A stretch of DNA of 42,874 nucleotides, taken from assembly GCF_000799075.1 (NCBI RefSeq), contig NZ_JTLI01000016.1:1-42874 (forward strand), written 5' to 3'. Each line of letters starts with the position of its first letter. Position 1 is the first letter of the stretch. Under the pieces are notes generated by a model. The model ran no database searches. It was not told the origin of the DNA and saw only the letters and a list, made by a program, of their open reading frames with translations. The position numbers and the translations under genes are program-made. This DNA comes from Cetobacterium sp. ZOR0034. GTDB taxonomy: Bacteria > Fusobacteriota > Fusobacteriia > Fusobacteriales > Fusobacteriaceae. Of this stretch, positions 15,910 through 24,787 are shown in pieces.

Positions 15910-18678
15910 TTATAATTTTTCTTCAAATTCATCCTTTGTTATAGGTTTACTAAATATATAACCCTGTCCTATCCTTACATTAGAACTAGCTAGGAATAGT
16001 AATTGTGCTTCAGTTTCAATTCCCTCTGCAACAATCATAACATTTAAATCCTTCACAAGACCTATAAGTGCACTATAGATATTAGAAGCTACTAAGTTAT
16101 CCTTTGTTCCTATGGCATCTAGTATACCTTTATCAAATTTTACAACTTCAAGTGGTAAAAGTGGAAGTAAACTAACTGTGGAATGCCCTGCTGTGAAATC
16201 ATCCATAGCGAGAGATAATCCGAGTCTTTTTAATTCATCTATCTTCAATAGTGTAGTTTTTAAATTTGTTGAGAAAATCGATTCTGTTATTTCAACTTCT
16301 AACCATTTTCCTAAAACATCATTTTTTTCTAACAGCTCTTTTATCTTTTGAACAACATCGTCTCTTTCTAAAGTATTCATAGAAAGATTGAATGACAACT
16401 TAAACTCATCATCAACTAACTCATTCTCTTTTAAATCCCTAATAAACTTTATAGTCTCATCAGCTATTTTATAATCCACTAAATGAATCAGATTTATCTC
16501 CTCAGCTATTGGAATAAACTCAGCTGGTGATATAAATCCTAGCTCTTTATCAGACCATCTAGCTAAGCTTTCTCCACCAATAACTCTCTTTGTTTTTATA
16601 TCAAACTTTGGTTGATACACAGCATAAAGTCCTGATAAATCTTTATTTCTTAAAAGAGATTTTATCGAATACTCTCTCTTCTTTATTTTTAAAAGCTCCT
16701 CTGTTGCTTCTAAATAATAAGTTCCATTTCTTTTCTTTGCTTCCTCCATAGCCATATAAGCATGTTTAAAAGCATTTTCTAAATCCTCTGTTCCACTCTT
16801 TTTATAGTAACCTATACTCAAATCTAATTGATATGCTAACTTCAAAGCTTTCAATTCCTCTTTTAAAGAGTTTAATCTCTCTATTAAAAACTCCTCTTGA
16901 ACAAATACATCAAACTCATCTCCAGAAACTCTATAGATATACTGCTCTGGGAATATTTTTTTTAAACACTGTCCTACAGCTTTTAAAAGATAATCTCCAG
17001 ATGCTTGACCATATTTGTCATTTATCTCTTTAAAGTTATCAATATCCATAGTTATTGCATATCCTTTTAAAATTTTTCTCTTTGAAATAAAATTCAAAAA
17101 CTCCGTTCTATTTGGCAGTCCTGTAATTAAATCTTTTTTTAACTCTCTTGTCACTTTATAGTTTGAAAGAATCTTATAGATAGAAGCCATTCCAAGTAAG
17201 CATGAGATTCCTAGCAAAATATACAATATTTTGTTTGTCATTTGAAACTTCTGATATTCATTAAAAGCTTCCTGCTTTTTTATTATATTCGCTTCCTCTT
17301 CTAATTTTTTTAGATTTAATCCATTCTTTATCCCCTTATTTAAAATGTTTGTTAACATCGCATCCTCTTCATGAAGAGCTAAGGAGATTGGTATTTTTAC
17401 AAATTCATCAACTCTGAACTTGCTCGTATCCATTTTATTTATATCAAATTGTAGCGCTGTGTTTATCTCATGTCTATTTAAAGCTTTTTCTAATTGATCA
17501 TAATTTCCATACAGCTTTATATCCCCATTTGAATAGAAATCCCTTGCAAACGTCTCTTCTACAGATCCTTTTACAACGCCTACTTTAGTATTATGAGTAT
17601 AAAAGCTCGATATTTTATACAAAGTTGGAGTATATATCGCCTTTGTAAATATTAATTTCTTATTCCACTCTTTATTCTCTGGAAGAGGAACAATTCTTAT
17701 TTTTTTATTTAAAAAATCTGCATAAGTATTGTTCCAATTATTATTTTTGTCATTTATTATTTTAAATTTTATACCTGTTCTTTTTGATAAGTTTTCAATA
17801 AAGAATGGTATAACACCAATAAATTTATTCAAACCTTTAGAGTAATAGCTCAAAGTATGATTTGAATCTAAAGCTATTGAGATTTGTGATAATCCTTGAA
17901 GATAAACCTTCTCCTCATCTGTCAAAGAGGACATAAATTTATTTTGATATGTTATATGTGTTCTTCTTTCTAAATGTCTATTTATTTTACCTTGGTACTT
18001 TTCTAAAAGAGCATTATTTATAATCTCTATTAAATCTCCTAGCTCTTTTTTGAGTGCTATTGACACATCTGGAAGATAACCAACTTTTATGCTTTCATCC
18101 CAACTCAAGACATTATATTTAGATGTTAAAAAAATCTTATCTTTTCTTTCGTAACTATCTTTAACTTCTATAATCTTTGCATCTATATCATTATATTTTA
18201 AAAATTTTTCTAAATACTCAATATAAAGAGAGCTTTCTGTTGCATATATCTCTTTTCCATTTAAAGATTCTAAATTATTTGGATCAAATTTCCCCTTACT
18301 TGAAGATGAAATATATATTAAATCGTCATATATAGGTAAACTGAAAACAGAACTTTCTTTTCTCTGCTCGTTTTGAGTCATTGTTCCCATGATATCAATC
18401 TCTTTATTTTTATAAAGTGTGATTACCTCATTCCAATCGCTCTTTATTACTCTGATATTCAAATTTAGATAATCTACTAACATCTCTTCAATTATACTAT
18501 TCAAAGACTCTCCATCAATCATAGTATTATCAAAATCTGATGATTTTAATCCTAAAACCAACTGACGCCCTTTATAACTCTCTAATATCTTTTCCTCTTT
18601 AGTATTTTTTGGTATGTAGTTAGCAGAAAATATAATCTGAGTTAATAAAAGAAAATACAATACAAAAACCTTTCGCAT
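15910..18678 (-). CDS. GGDEF-EAL c-di-GMP protein with tandem SBP_bac_3 sensor domains
   Basis: A protein of 922 residues. Signal peptide (MRKVFVLYFLLLTQIIFSA), two periplasmic binding-type-2 domains (about 30-250 and 265-470), a membrane span near 483-505 (ILYILLGISCLLGMASIYKI), then GGDEF and EAL domains. The GGDEF domain begins with DLITGLPNR and has SGDEF (near 585) in place of GGDEF; SGDEF variants can be active. The EAL domain reads GGESLARW (near 701, Ser for Ala) but keeps the other catalytic positions: SFNLS, ITES, MDDFTAGHS, VKFDKG, VAEGIET and GQGYIFSKP. A working phosphodiesterase is therefore likely and cyclase activity possible. The layout repeats that of the HD-GYP protein. The ATG at 18678 has a GGGAGG site and its own strong promoter. 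Confidence 0.92.
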   Translation of the reverse strand: MRKVFVLYFLLLTQIIFSANYIPKNTKEEKILESYKGRQLVLGLKSSDFDNTMIDGESLNSIIEEMLVDYLNLNIRVIKSDWNEVITLYKNKEIDIMGTMTQNEQRKESSVFSLPIYDDLIYISSSSKGKFDPNNLESLNGKEIYATESSLYIEYLEKFLKYNDIDAKIIEVKDSYERKDKIFLTSKYNVLSWDESIKVGYLPDVSIALKKELGDLIEIINNALLEKYQGKINRHLERRTHITYQNKFMSSLTDEEKVYLQGLSQISIALDSNHTLSYYSKGLNKFIGVIPFFIENLSKRTGIKFKIINDKNNNWNNTYADFLNKKIRIVPLPENKEWNKKLIFTKAIYTPTLYKISSFYTHNTKVGVVKGSVEETFARDFYSNGDIKLYGNYDQLEKALNRHEINTALQFDINKMDTSKFRVDEFVKIPISLALHEEDAMLTNILNKGIKNGLNLKKLEEEANIIKKQEAFNEYQKFQMTNKILYILLGISCLLGMASIYKILSNYKVTRELKKDLITGLPNRTEFLNFISKRKILKGYAITMDIDNFKEINDKYGQASGDYLLKAVGQCLKKIFPEQYIYRVSGDEFDVFVQEEFLIERLNSLKEELKALKLAYQLDLSIGYYKKSGTEDLENAFKHAYMAMEEAKKRNGTYYLEATEELLKIKKREYSIKSLLRNKDLSGLYAVYQPKFDIKTKRVIGGESLARWSDKELGFISPAEFIPIAEEINLIHLVDYKIADETIKFIRDLKENELVDDEFKLSFNLSMNTLERDDVVQKIKELLEKNDVLGKWLEVEITESIFSTNLKTTLLKIDELKRLGLSLAMDDFTAGHSTVSLLPLLPLEVVKFDKGILDAIGTKDNLVASNIYSALIGLVKDLNVMIVAEGIETEAQLLFLASSNVRIGQGYIFSKPITKDEFEEKL

Positions 18679-18709
18679 TCATCCTCCCGCTCTTTTTATA
18701 ATGACTTAT

Positions 18710-18738
18710 ATTATATCAAATTTTATACGGCCGGTCAA
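18710..18738 (-). promoter_or_regulatory. Promoter of the GGDEF-EAL gene
   Basis: Minus-strand TTGACC (18733-18738), 17-base spacer, TATAAT (18710-18715), about 32 bases before the ATG at 18678. The spacer contains a CGGCCG palindrome that stands out in this AT-rich region. Confidence 0.8.
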
Positions 18739-18770
18739 ATTAATACTACTGTTTTTGTATGTTTCTTTCA

Positions 18771-20465
18771 CTACCAGCTTCCGCCTCCGCCTCCACCAGC
18801 TCCACCACCAGAAGAGCCTCCACCCATAGATGAACCTCCCCCTCCAAAGTTAGTCGGTGCCTTCGGTGAAGATAACATACTTTCATTCAAAGCTCCCATA
18901 GAGTTATTTATTCCTCTCATGAACGCTGTCATAACAAATACATTTCCAACACTATTTCCTCCATACCACTGTGGTGGTGGAACTTGTAAATCCTTGAATT
19001 TATCAGCCCATACATCACTCACACCTAAAACTATTGTATAGGGAAGTATGTTGTAGAAATATCCAGGATTTTCATCTATAAGCATCTCTAATTTTCTTTT
19101 TTCAGCTGTTTCTAAGAATCTTTTAAACCCTTGAACACGTCCTAAAATCTCTCTACCATACTCCGTTCTCTTTTTTATCTTCGCACTGATTCCAACTGTT
19201 ACTAGAATTGATATCCCAGCTAGAATCACTGTCATTCCCAACTCTAATATATCTCTAATATTGAAGTAGTTAACATATATAATAGTAGCAACAATAACTA
19301 AAAGTATTGACGCTCTGACGCTATCCCCAATCCTTAAAGACTTTGAATCATATAAAGTTTTTTTATTCATAATCAAATCAATCTCTAAAACTTCACTCGC
19401 TTTCTCCATATGCTTATAAAATCTATTTTTCAAACTTGATATTTTAACTTTTCCATCTAAATTTTTAAAGCTTTCTAAAGCTCTAAACATATAGTTTTCA
19501 AACTCTTTTGAAATATCATTTCCAGATTTTAAAAACTCTATTTCGAAATCATCTTTTGAGAAAAGTCCACTGCTTTTTATCTCATTTAATTTTAGATAAC
19601 CCTTATCAGCCCAATAGAAAATTAAACTTGTTAAATCTTTGCTATGAACTACACCATCTATATAATATCCTACCTCTGTTGGAGTAAGATTATCCGGTGG
19701 ATAAAACTCCACAGTTGGAATAACCTGCTTTTCATCTCTAAACTTCTTCCAAACTATAAAAGCTATTGCTGGAATAGCTATATAAACTATATACAGCAAA
19801 GTTTTTAAAAGATAGTATATACTTTTCTCTGCACTAAAATCAAAGTATCCCTCTGGAAGCGGTAAAGCTATGGTTACACTCTCTTTCGGTCCTAAAGGTT
19901 GAACTGTATACCCCGAGATTGTATTTCCCGTCACGCTCCATTTTACGCCTTCATTGTTCGTACTACCACGAACACCTGAAGTGAAGTTAATTTTACTTTT
20001 ATCAAATGATTTTGGAAGTGTTATCGTAAACTCTAATTTTTCTATAGTAGTATCCCAATCGTTTCCAATTAGATTATAATAAACCTCATCATATGAGCTC
20101 TCTCTATCCCATCCTAAATCATGATTGAATTTGATGAGATAATTTTTTATTCCTGTCACATAAAGATTTGGATTTCCCATTCTCAAATATATGTAATCTC
20201 CCTCATCTTTAGCTGAAGTTTGAACATTCGTCTGAACATTCCTAACTTTTATATCTCGACCATTAAACACCTCAGGAATAACTCTATATATCCCTCTTCG
20301 TGGCTCTTTAAAATCTACAGTTATATTTTCTGAAACCTGATATATATTTTTCTCATCTATAGTTATATCTACTCGATAGTTATCTATAACATATCCTGAA
20401 TCTGCAAATATGTTACTAGCTAAAGAAACTAAGAGTAGAAATAAACTAAAACTGTACCTTAACAT
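18771..20465 (-). CDS. DUF2207-type membrane protein with Gly-rich tail
   Basis: A protein of 564 residues from ATG 20465, which has a GAGGAAAG ribosome site five bases upstream; frames extending to 20531 have no ribosome site. Signal peptide (MLRYSFSLFLLLVSLASNIFA), extracytoplasmic DUF2207 domain (DYRV-like start, PRRGIYRVIPEVFNG, GDWDTTIEKLEFTITLP), a membrane span near residue 225 (LLKTLLYIVYIAIPAIAFIV), a cytoplasmic region (PPDNLTPTEVGYYIDG, DLTSLIFYWADKGYLKL), further spans near 390-430, and a Gly/Ser tail ending in GGGGGGSW. The start overlaps the end of the lemA gene by 20 bases, the usual pairing for this family. Cellular role is unknown; LemA/DUF2207 pairs are linked to the envelope. 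Confidence 0.88.
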   Translation of the reverse strand: MLRYSFSLFLLLVSLASNIFADSGYVIDNYRVDITIDEKNIYQVSENITVDFKEPRRGIYRVIPEVFNGRDIKVRNVQTNVQTSAKDEGDYIYLRMGNPNLYVTGIKNYLIKFNHDLGWDRESSYDEVYYNLIGNDWDTTIEKLEFTITLPKSFDKSKINFTSGVRGSTNNEGVKWSVTGNTISGYTVQPLGPKESVTIALPLPEGYFDFSAEKSIYYLLKTLLYIVYIAIPAIAFIVWKKFRDEKQVIPTVEFYPPDNLTPTEVGYYIDGVVHSKDLTSLIFYWADKGYLKLNEIKSSGLFSKDDFEIEFLKSGNDISKEFENYMFRALESFKNLDGKVKISSLKNRFYKHMEKASEVLEIDLIMNKKTLYDSKSLRIGDSVRASILLVIVATIIYVNYFNIRDILELGMTVILAGISILVTVGISAKIKKRTEYGREILGRVQGFKRFLETAEKRKLEMLIDENPGYFYNILPYTIVLGVSDVWADKFKDLQVPPPQWYGGNSVGNVFVMTAFMRGINNSMGALNESMLSSPKAPTNFGGGGSSMGGGSSGGGAGGGGGGSW

Positions 20466-20997
20466 TTTGTCTTTCCTCTTCATTTTCAACTTTGAAGAAT
20501 GGATATTTTTTGAATCCAAAGTTATTTGCAACTATTAAGCTTGGGAAAGTCTCACACATAGTATTATAAACTCTTACACTTCCATTGTAATATTTTCTAG
20601 CTTGAAGAATATCCTCTTCAATTTTTACAAGTTCATCTTGGAGTTTCATAAAGTTTTGATTTGCTTTTAACTCTGGATATGCCTCAGTTATAGAGAATAA
20701 TCTACCTAAAGCTCCCGTAATCATATTTTCATTTTCTATTTTCTCCTCTGTTGTCGTTGCACTCATATATCTATTTCTAGCTGCTATAATTCTTTCTAAA
20801 GCTCCACCTTCATAATCTTTATAACCTTTTACTGTCTCAACTAAGTTTGGAATCAGATCATATCTTTTCTTCAAATACGCATCGATTGTTGAAAACGCCT
20901 CATCCACAAAGTTTCTCTCTTTAACAAGCTTATTGTAGATTCCTACACCATAAGCTACTAATAATGCTAGTAACACTAAAACAACTATTAAAATCAT
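20446..20997 (-). CDS. lemA: LemA family protein
   Basis: A protein of 183 residues with one N-terminal membrane anchor (ILIVVLVLLALLVAYGVGIY) followed by an all-helical LemA domain: YNKLVKERNFVDEAFSTIDA, LKKRYDLIPNLVETVKGY, ARNRYMSA, LFSITEAYPELKANQNFMKL, RKYYNGSVRVYNTMCETFPS. The order and length match the family. The ATG at 20997 has GGAGG seven bases upstream, and a TATAAT (minus strand, 21036-21041) lies 38 bases before it. It is co-transcribed with the overlapping DUF2207 gene. Function in bacteria is not settled. Confidence 0.93.
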   Translation of the reverse strand: MILIVVLVLLALLVAYGVGIYNKLVKERNFVDEAFSTIDAYLKKRYDLIPNLVETVKGYKDYEGGALERIIAARNRYMSATTTEEKIENENMITGALGRLFSITEAYPELKANQNFMKLQDELVKIEEDILQARKYYNGSVRVYNTMCETFPSLIVANNFGFKKYPFFKVENEEERQNVKVQF

Positions 20998-21035
20998 ATA
21001 AATCCTCCTCTAAATCTTTATTTACTTCTTTGTCT

Positions 21036-21041
21036 ATTATA
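21036..21041 (-). promoter_or_regulatory. -10 element of the lemA operon
   Basis: TATAAT on the minus strand, 38 bases before the lemA ATG. The -35 is not convincing. The element lies just beyond the speE terminator, so the operon is likely insulated from spermidine-gene transcription. Confidence 0.5.
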
Positions 21042-21063
21042 CAATATCTTGGTTAAAAATCCT

Positions 21064-21096
21064 CAAAAAAAAGAGGCAAAGATATCTCTTTTCCTC
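21064..21096 (-). terminator. Terminator after speE
   Basis: GAGGCAAAGA (21073-21082) pairs with TCTTTTCCTC (21087-21096) with one mismatch. On the minus strand it is followed by a run of eight Ts. It lies 25 bases past the speE stop codon. Confidence 0.8.
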
Positions 21097-21120
21097 TCAT
21101 TTTTATAGATATATATAGAT

Positions 21121-21972
21121 TTATTTTTCTAATTGCTTTTTCACATAGTTTGGCAGTGCGAATGCCGCTCTTTGGATATCTGTGTTATAGTAGTTTGTCT
21201 CTAATCCTAAAGCGTTCCATGCACTCTCATTACAATCTGACACTGGGTCATACTTTTTAGAAGCAAATCCAAATAGCCAATGCCCCGAAGCGTAAGTTGG
21301 TTGATGGAATTGGTATACCTTTGCAATTGGGAAGATATTTTTTATCTTCTCATGAGCTTTTTTCATCTCAGTAGCATATCTTTCATAGTATGGTGATTCG
21401 TGTTGATTTACTAAAATCCCATCCTCTTTTAAAACTCTAAAACAGTTCTTGTAGAACTCAGTTGTAAACAATCCCTCTCCTACTGAGATAGGGTCTGTTG
21501 AGTCAACCAAAATAAGATCGTAAGCCTCACTCTCACACTCCTCAACGAACTTTAATCCATCGTCAAAAATAAGAGTTACTCTCTCATCCTCTAATCTATC
21601 CGAAGTAAACGGTAGATACTTTTGAGACAGTCTCACAACTCTCTCATCAATCTCGACCATATCGATTTTTTCAATAGAGTTGTATCTTGTAAGTTCTCTT
21701 ACAGTTCCTCCATCTCCTCCACCGATAACTAAAACTCTCTTTATATTTAAATTCGTACACATAGGAACGTGAGCTATCATCTCGTGATATATAAACTCAT
21801 CTTTCTCTGTTATCATAATCATTCCATCTAATGTAAAGAATCTTCCATACTCATCTGATGTAAAGAAATCTATCTTTTGAAAAGGTGTCTCTTCTGAATA
21901 TAGATGCTCTTTAACCTTTATAGAAAACTTTGTATTTTCTGACCACTTCTCTGTAAACCATAAATCTAACAT
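21121..21972 (-). CDS. speE: Spermidine synthase
   Basis: Aminopropyltransferase of 283 residues that makes spermidine from putrescine and decarboxylated S-adenosylmethionine. The Rossmann methyltransferase-like fold is evident: VLVIGGGDGGTVRELTRY at 80-97 (nucleotide loop), KIDMVEIDERVV (acidic residue for the ribose), ILVDSTDPISVGEGLF (catalytic Asp and substrate gate) and YQFHQPTYASGHWLFGFAS. Length is normal for bacterial SpeE. It starts four bases after the speD stop with a GAGGAG ribosome site, giving a two-gene operon. Confidence 0.96.
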   Translation of the reverse strand: MLDLWFTEKWSENTKFSIKVKEHLYSEETPFQKIDFFTSDEYGRFFTLDGMIMITEKDEFIYHEMIAHVPMCTNLNIKRVLVIGGGDGGTVRELTRYNSIEKIDMVEIDERVVRLSQKYLPFTSDRLEDERVTLIFDDGLKFVEECESEAYDLILVDSTDPISVGEGLFTTEFYKNCFRVLKEDGILVNQHESPYYERYATEMKKAHEKIKNIFPIAKVYQFHQPTYASGHWLFGFASKKYDPVSDCNESAWNALGLETNYYNTDIQRAAFALPNYVKKQLEK

Positions 21973-21976
21973 CTTT

Positions 21977-22393
21977 TTACTCCTCCTCAGGTTTGAAGGT
22001 AATTTTTCCTAACTCTTTTGTCGAATAGTTTCTGATTTTATCTACCATTCCTCTAGGTACCTCTATCGATTCACTTCTATCTGATTTAAATACATCCTCT
22101 AAGAATTTAAAGGCTGTCCATGGATCTATTTTATCCCCACATGTAAACACATCTACTGCTGCATATCCATACTCTGGCCATGTGTGTATCGCAAGGTGTG
22201 ATTCCGATATTATTACCGCTCCTGATACTCCATATGGATTAAAGTGATGAAATACTGACTCTACTATAGTGGCATTAGCTATTCTTGCCGCCTCATTCAT
22301 GTGCTTATCCACAAGAACTGGATCCTTTAGTATCTCCTCATCACAGTTGTAAAATTCAATTAATATGTGTCTTCCAAGTGTTTCTAATTTCAA
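21977..22393 (-). CDS. speD: S-adenosylmethionine decarboxylase proenzyme
   Basis: Pyruvoyl-dependent enzyme of 138 residues, class 1B (short bacterial/archaeal form). The self-cleavage site is in ISESHLAIHTWPEYG: cleavage between Glu64 and Ser65 turns Ser65 into the pyruvoyl group. His70 and Cys85 (VFTCGD) are the expected processing and catalytic residues. The start codon is TTG at 22393 with a strong GGGGAGG site five bases upstream; no better ATG exists. It feeds speE, directly downstream. It diverges from an XRE-cupin regulator gene. Confidence 0.95.
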   Translation of the reverse strand: MKLETLGRHILIEFYNCDEEILKDPVLVDKHMNEAARIANATIVESVFHHFNPYGVSGAVIISESHLAIHTWPEYGYAAVDVFTCGDKIDPWTAFKFLEDVFKSDRSESIEVPRGMVDKIRNYSTKELGKITFKPEEE

Positions 22394-22467
22394 TTTTTCC
22401 TCCCCGATTTCAGTTTTTTAACAAACTTTTTACATTATTTTAACAAAAAATTAAATTCAATTCTTAA

Positions 22468-22538
22468 AATATTAAACTTTTGTTTAAAAAAATATATTTG
22501 AAATTTAATATTTTTAACTTTTACAATATAATATTAAA
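22468..22538. promoter_or_regulatory. Triplicated AATATTAAA / TTTAATATT motif between speD and the XRE-cupin gene
   Basis: The 9-mer AATATTAAA occurs at 22468-22476 and 22530-22538, and its complement TTTAATATT at 22504-22512. They are evenly placed in the 223-base divergent region and could be operator sites for the XRE-cupin protein. The base composition here is extremely AT-rich, so chance is a real alternative. Confidence 0.3.
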
Positions 22539-22584
22539 TTTTTAGATTTTTGTCAATTGATTTTTTCTAGAAAAGAGAATATAC

Positions 22585-22590
22585 TATAAT
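22585..22590 (+). promoter_or_regulatory. -10 element of the XRE-cupin gene
   Basis: TATAAT 27 bases before the ATG at 22617, followed by the AAGGAGAG ribosome site. The nearest TTGATT lies 22 bases upstream, too far for a standard -35. Confidence 0.5.
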
Positions 22591-22616
22591 TATCGATAAT
22601 TTAAGGAGAGATTTAG

Positions 22617-23156
22617 ATGGAAATCGGAAAAAAATTAAAAAGACTAAGACAGGAGAAATACCTTACTCAGGATGAATTAGCTAGCCGTTGCGAACTTTCA
22701 AAAGGTTTTATATCTCAAGTAGAAAGAGACCTTACATCTCCATCTATCGCAAATTTAGGAGATATCCTTGAGGGTCTTGGAACAAATTTAAAAGATTTCT
22801 TTAGTGATGACGGTGAAGAAAAAATCGTCTTTGATGAAAATGACGCTTTTGAAGTCATCGATTCAAAATTAAAGTACAAAGTTGAGTGGATTATTCCGAA
22901 TGCTCAAAAAAATCAGATGGAACCTATTCTTTTAACTATTGAAGAGGGTGGGAGATATAAAGAGGAGATTGCTCACGATGGACAGGAGTTTGGATATATT
23001 CTAGAGGGAGAGATAAATATCCATTTAGGCGATAAAATTTTTAAAGCTAAAAAAGGAGAATCTTTTTATTATAGCTCTGGAAAAAACCACTACCTTTCTA
23101 ACTGTGGAAAAGGAATCGCTAAAGTTCTGTGGGTTTCAAATCCACCATCATTTTAA
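22617..23156 (+). CDS. XRE-family regulator with cupin domain
   Basis: A protein of 179 residues. Residues 1-62 are an XRE helix-turn-helix (MEIGKKLKRLRQEKYLTQDE, LSKGFISQVERDLTSPSIAN). Residues about 100-175 are a cupin_2 barrel (GGRYKEEIAHDGQEFGYILE, GEINIHLGDKIFKAKKGESF). The PuuR-like XRE-cupin layout is common in regulators of polyamine genes. Its position, divergent from speD-speE, supports control of spermidine synthesis, with the cupin as ligand sensor (inference). The ligand is not known; the transporter genes often found with such regulators are not adjacent. Confidence 0.9.
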   Translation: MEIGKKLKRLRQEKYLTQDELASRCELSKGFISQVERDLTSPSIANLGDILEGLGTNLKDFFSDDGEEKIVFDENDAFEVIDSKLKYKVEWIIPNAQKNQMEPILLTIEEGGRYKEEIAHDGQEFGYILEGEINIHLGDKIFKAKKGESFYYSSGKNHYLSNCGKGIAKVLWVSNPPSF

Positions 23157-23187
23157 AAGATATAGAGTCAATCTGTATCTTTTTTTA
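23156..23187 (+). terminator. Terminator after the XRE-cupin gene
   Basis: AAAGATATAGA (23156-23166) pairs with TCTGTATCTTT (23172-23182), including one G-T wobble, then a T-rich tail. It begins at the stop codon. Confidence 0.75.
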
Positions 23188-23271
23188 TTTCTAAATATGA
23201 ACTTTTTTACCCATTTTTTTTCATTCATCATGAAATTTTTCGTATTTTCTAGTTGTCTCTTTTATGCTACT

Positions 23272-23290
23272 ATACTAACAGTATTAGTAT
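23272..23290. promoter_or_regulatory. Inverted repeat ATACTAA-N5-TTAGTAT upstream of the first Mga-like gene
   Basis: Seven-base perfect inverted repeat, 25 bases before the ATG at 23315 and overlapping a TATACT (23271-23276) that may be the -10. It is a candidate operator, possibly for autoregulation. Confidence 0.4.
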
Positions 23291-23314
23291 TACTAAAAAG
23301 GGGGCGGGAATACT

Positions 23315-24706
23315 ATGAATTCTACAAATGTAAATATTTTAAAACTTTTATCTCAAGGGAGTTTTTCTCCAGAATCATTGGCTTTATATGTCAATGTTGA
23401 AAAAAACTCTATTCAAAAAAATATTGTACAGATCAATGAATTTCTAAAAGACAACTCTTTTGACTGTATTAAAGTAAAGGATTCTGAATTTTCTTTAACA
23501 TTGAGTATTAAACAGTGGGAAAATATATTTTCAAGAAAGGATTTTATCACTTCTAATGAGATTTCAGATTATCTTTTTATTAAATTTATACACAATAAAT
23601 TTATAAACTTAGAGGTTGAAAAAGAGATTTTAGATCTTTCTAGAAGCTCTATTGTTAGATACTTCAAAGATATCAAAAAGATATTAGATTCGACTGGTAC
23701 TACATATACATACCAAAGCGGTAAAGGAGTTAGAATCACTCACGTTTCAGAGGAGTGCAAGTATGTTTTCTGCAAGAAGCTTGTAAAATTCTTCATCAAC
23801 GGAGATTTTACCCTAAAAAAAGATTCGCTTTTAGCTTCAGTTTTAGTTGAATATAACTTTATGAAACTTTTTGAAAAATTATATACTACATTAAAAAAAG
23901 CTGAGATTTCTAGCACTAATTTTATAATTTCATTCCTTTCAACACTTTTTGTGTTGAACAAAACTCTTGGTGGCTTTGATTTAAAAGTACCTAATTTAGA
24001 TTATTCAAAATATAAAGATTTGAAAGATTTTATATCTCTAACAATGAAAGAGTATGATAAAAGTTTTCAAGAACAAACCTTCATTTTTATGGTCAATATA
24101 AAAAACAATCTCTCTTTCTTCGAAAAAGAGATTGGAAATAAAGGAGATATTCTTATATCGAAAATAAAAGAAAGATTAAATTTTTCAAAATTAGATTCAG
24201 ATTTAGAAACAATTCTTCTAAGAAAAATCTGTATCTCATTTTTTAAATATGAAAACAAAATACTTAAAGTAAAAAATATTCCTATTGACCAGTCAGATGA
24301 GAAATTAATCGATATTTTAGATGATATTTTAAAAGAATTAAATTTCAAACTATTTTTCCATGATAAAATCTCAATTGTGAGCATTTTAAAAAAGATTATA
24401 ATTGAACATAATAAAGAGTTAGTAAAGGATGTCCTTTTACTATTTAATGAGATTACAATATCCGATGATCACTACTTAAAAGATAATTTAAAAGTAAAAG
24501 CTCCTGATATAAATTTTCATATCGAGCCTGCATTCCTCTATAAATTGAATACAACTTTGTATAACCATAAGTATAATCTGGTTTTAAGTGATGAAAGTTA
24601 TATCTACCAAAATATTAAACTTTTAGATTCATATAACTATCTAAATATACTTAATCTTGTTAACAACCATATCTTAGAGGAAGTTTTAAAAGGTCTTAAC
24701 TTATAA
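23315..24706 (+). CDS. Mga/BglG-like transcription regulator, paralogue 1
   Basis: A protein of 463 residues with two N-terminal winged helices: ILKLLSQGSFSPESLALYVN, then EILDLSRSSIVRYFKDIKKI followed by the wing GKGVRITHVS, which is the pattern of Mga/BglG-family regulators. The middle (about 150-360) is helical and PRD-like but has no clear regulatory histidines. The last ~95 residues (DVLLLFNEITISDDHYLKDN, YNLVLSDESYIYQ) have the spacing of a PTS EIIB fold without the active cysteine. It is plainly paralogous to the gene at 35017. The ribosome site is GGGGGCGGG, eight bases before the ATG. No PTS or surface-protein target gene is adjacent; the following gene is another regulator. Targets unknown. 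Confidence 0.72.
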   Translation: MNSTNVNILKLLSQGSFSPESLALYVNVEKNSIQKNIVQINEFLKDNSFDCIKVKDSEFSLTLSIKQWENIFSRKDFITSNEISDYLFIKFIHNKFINLEVEKEILDLSRSSIVRYFKDIKKILDSTGTTYTYQSGKGVRITHVSEECKYVFCKKLVKFFINGDFTLKKDSLLASVLVEYNFMKLFEKLYTTLKKAEISSTNFIISFLSTLFVLNKTLGGFDLKVPNLDYSKYKDLKDFISLTMKEYDKSFQEQTFIFMVNIKNNLSFFEKEIGNKGDILISKIKERLNFSKLDSDLETILLRKICISFFKYENKILKVKNIPIDQSDEKLIDILDDILKELNFKLFFHDKISIVSILKKIIIEHNKELVKDVLLLFNEITISDDHYLKDNLKVKAPDINFHIEPAFLYKLNTTLYNHKYNLVLSDESYIYQNIKLLDSYNYLNILNLVNNHILEEVLKGLNL

Positions 24707-24721
24707 TTAAGACCTTTTTTT
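24690..24721 (+). terminator. Terminator of Mga-like gene 1
   Basis: GGTCTTAA (24692-24699) pairs with TTAAGACC (24707-24714), then seven Ts. The stem spans the stop codon, so the last codons form the left arm. Confidence 0.88.
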
Positions 24722-24748
24722 GATTTATTCCTTTTTTCATGTTATAAT
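24720..24748 (+). promoter_or_regulatory. Promoter of Mga-like gene 2
   Basis: TTGATT (24720-24725), 17-base spacer, TATAAT (24743-24748). The -35 touches the T-run of the preceding terminator, so the second regulator gene is an independent unit. Confidence 0.8.
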
Positions 24749-24787
24749 ATTGCCCAATGAAATAATAATTTTAAGGAGCAGTTTGCT

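Noticed and set aside
23104-23400. Plus-strand frame of 98 codons spanning the XRE-cupin end, its terminator and the start of Mga-like gene 1
   Set aside because: It crosses an intrinsic terminator and overlaps two well-supported genes in another frame, with no ribosome site.
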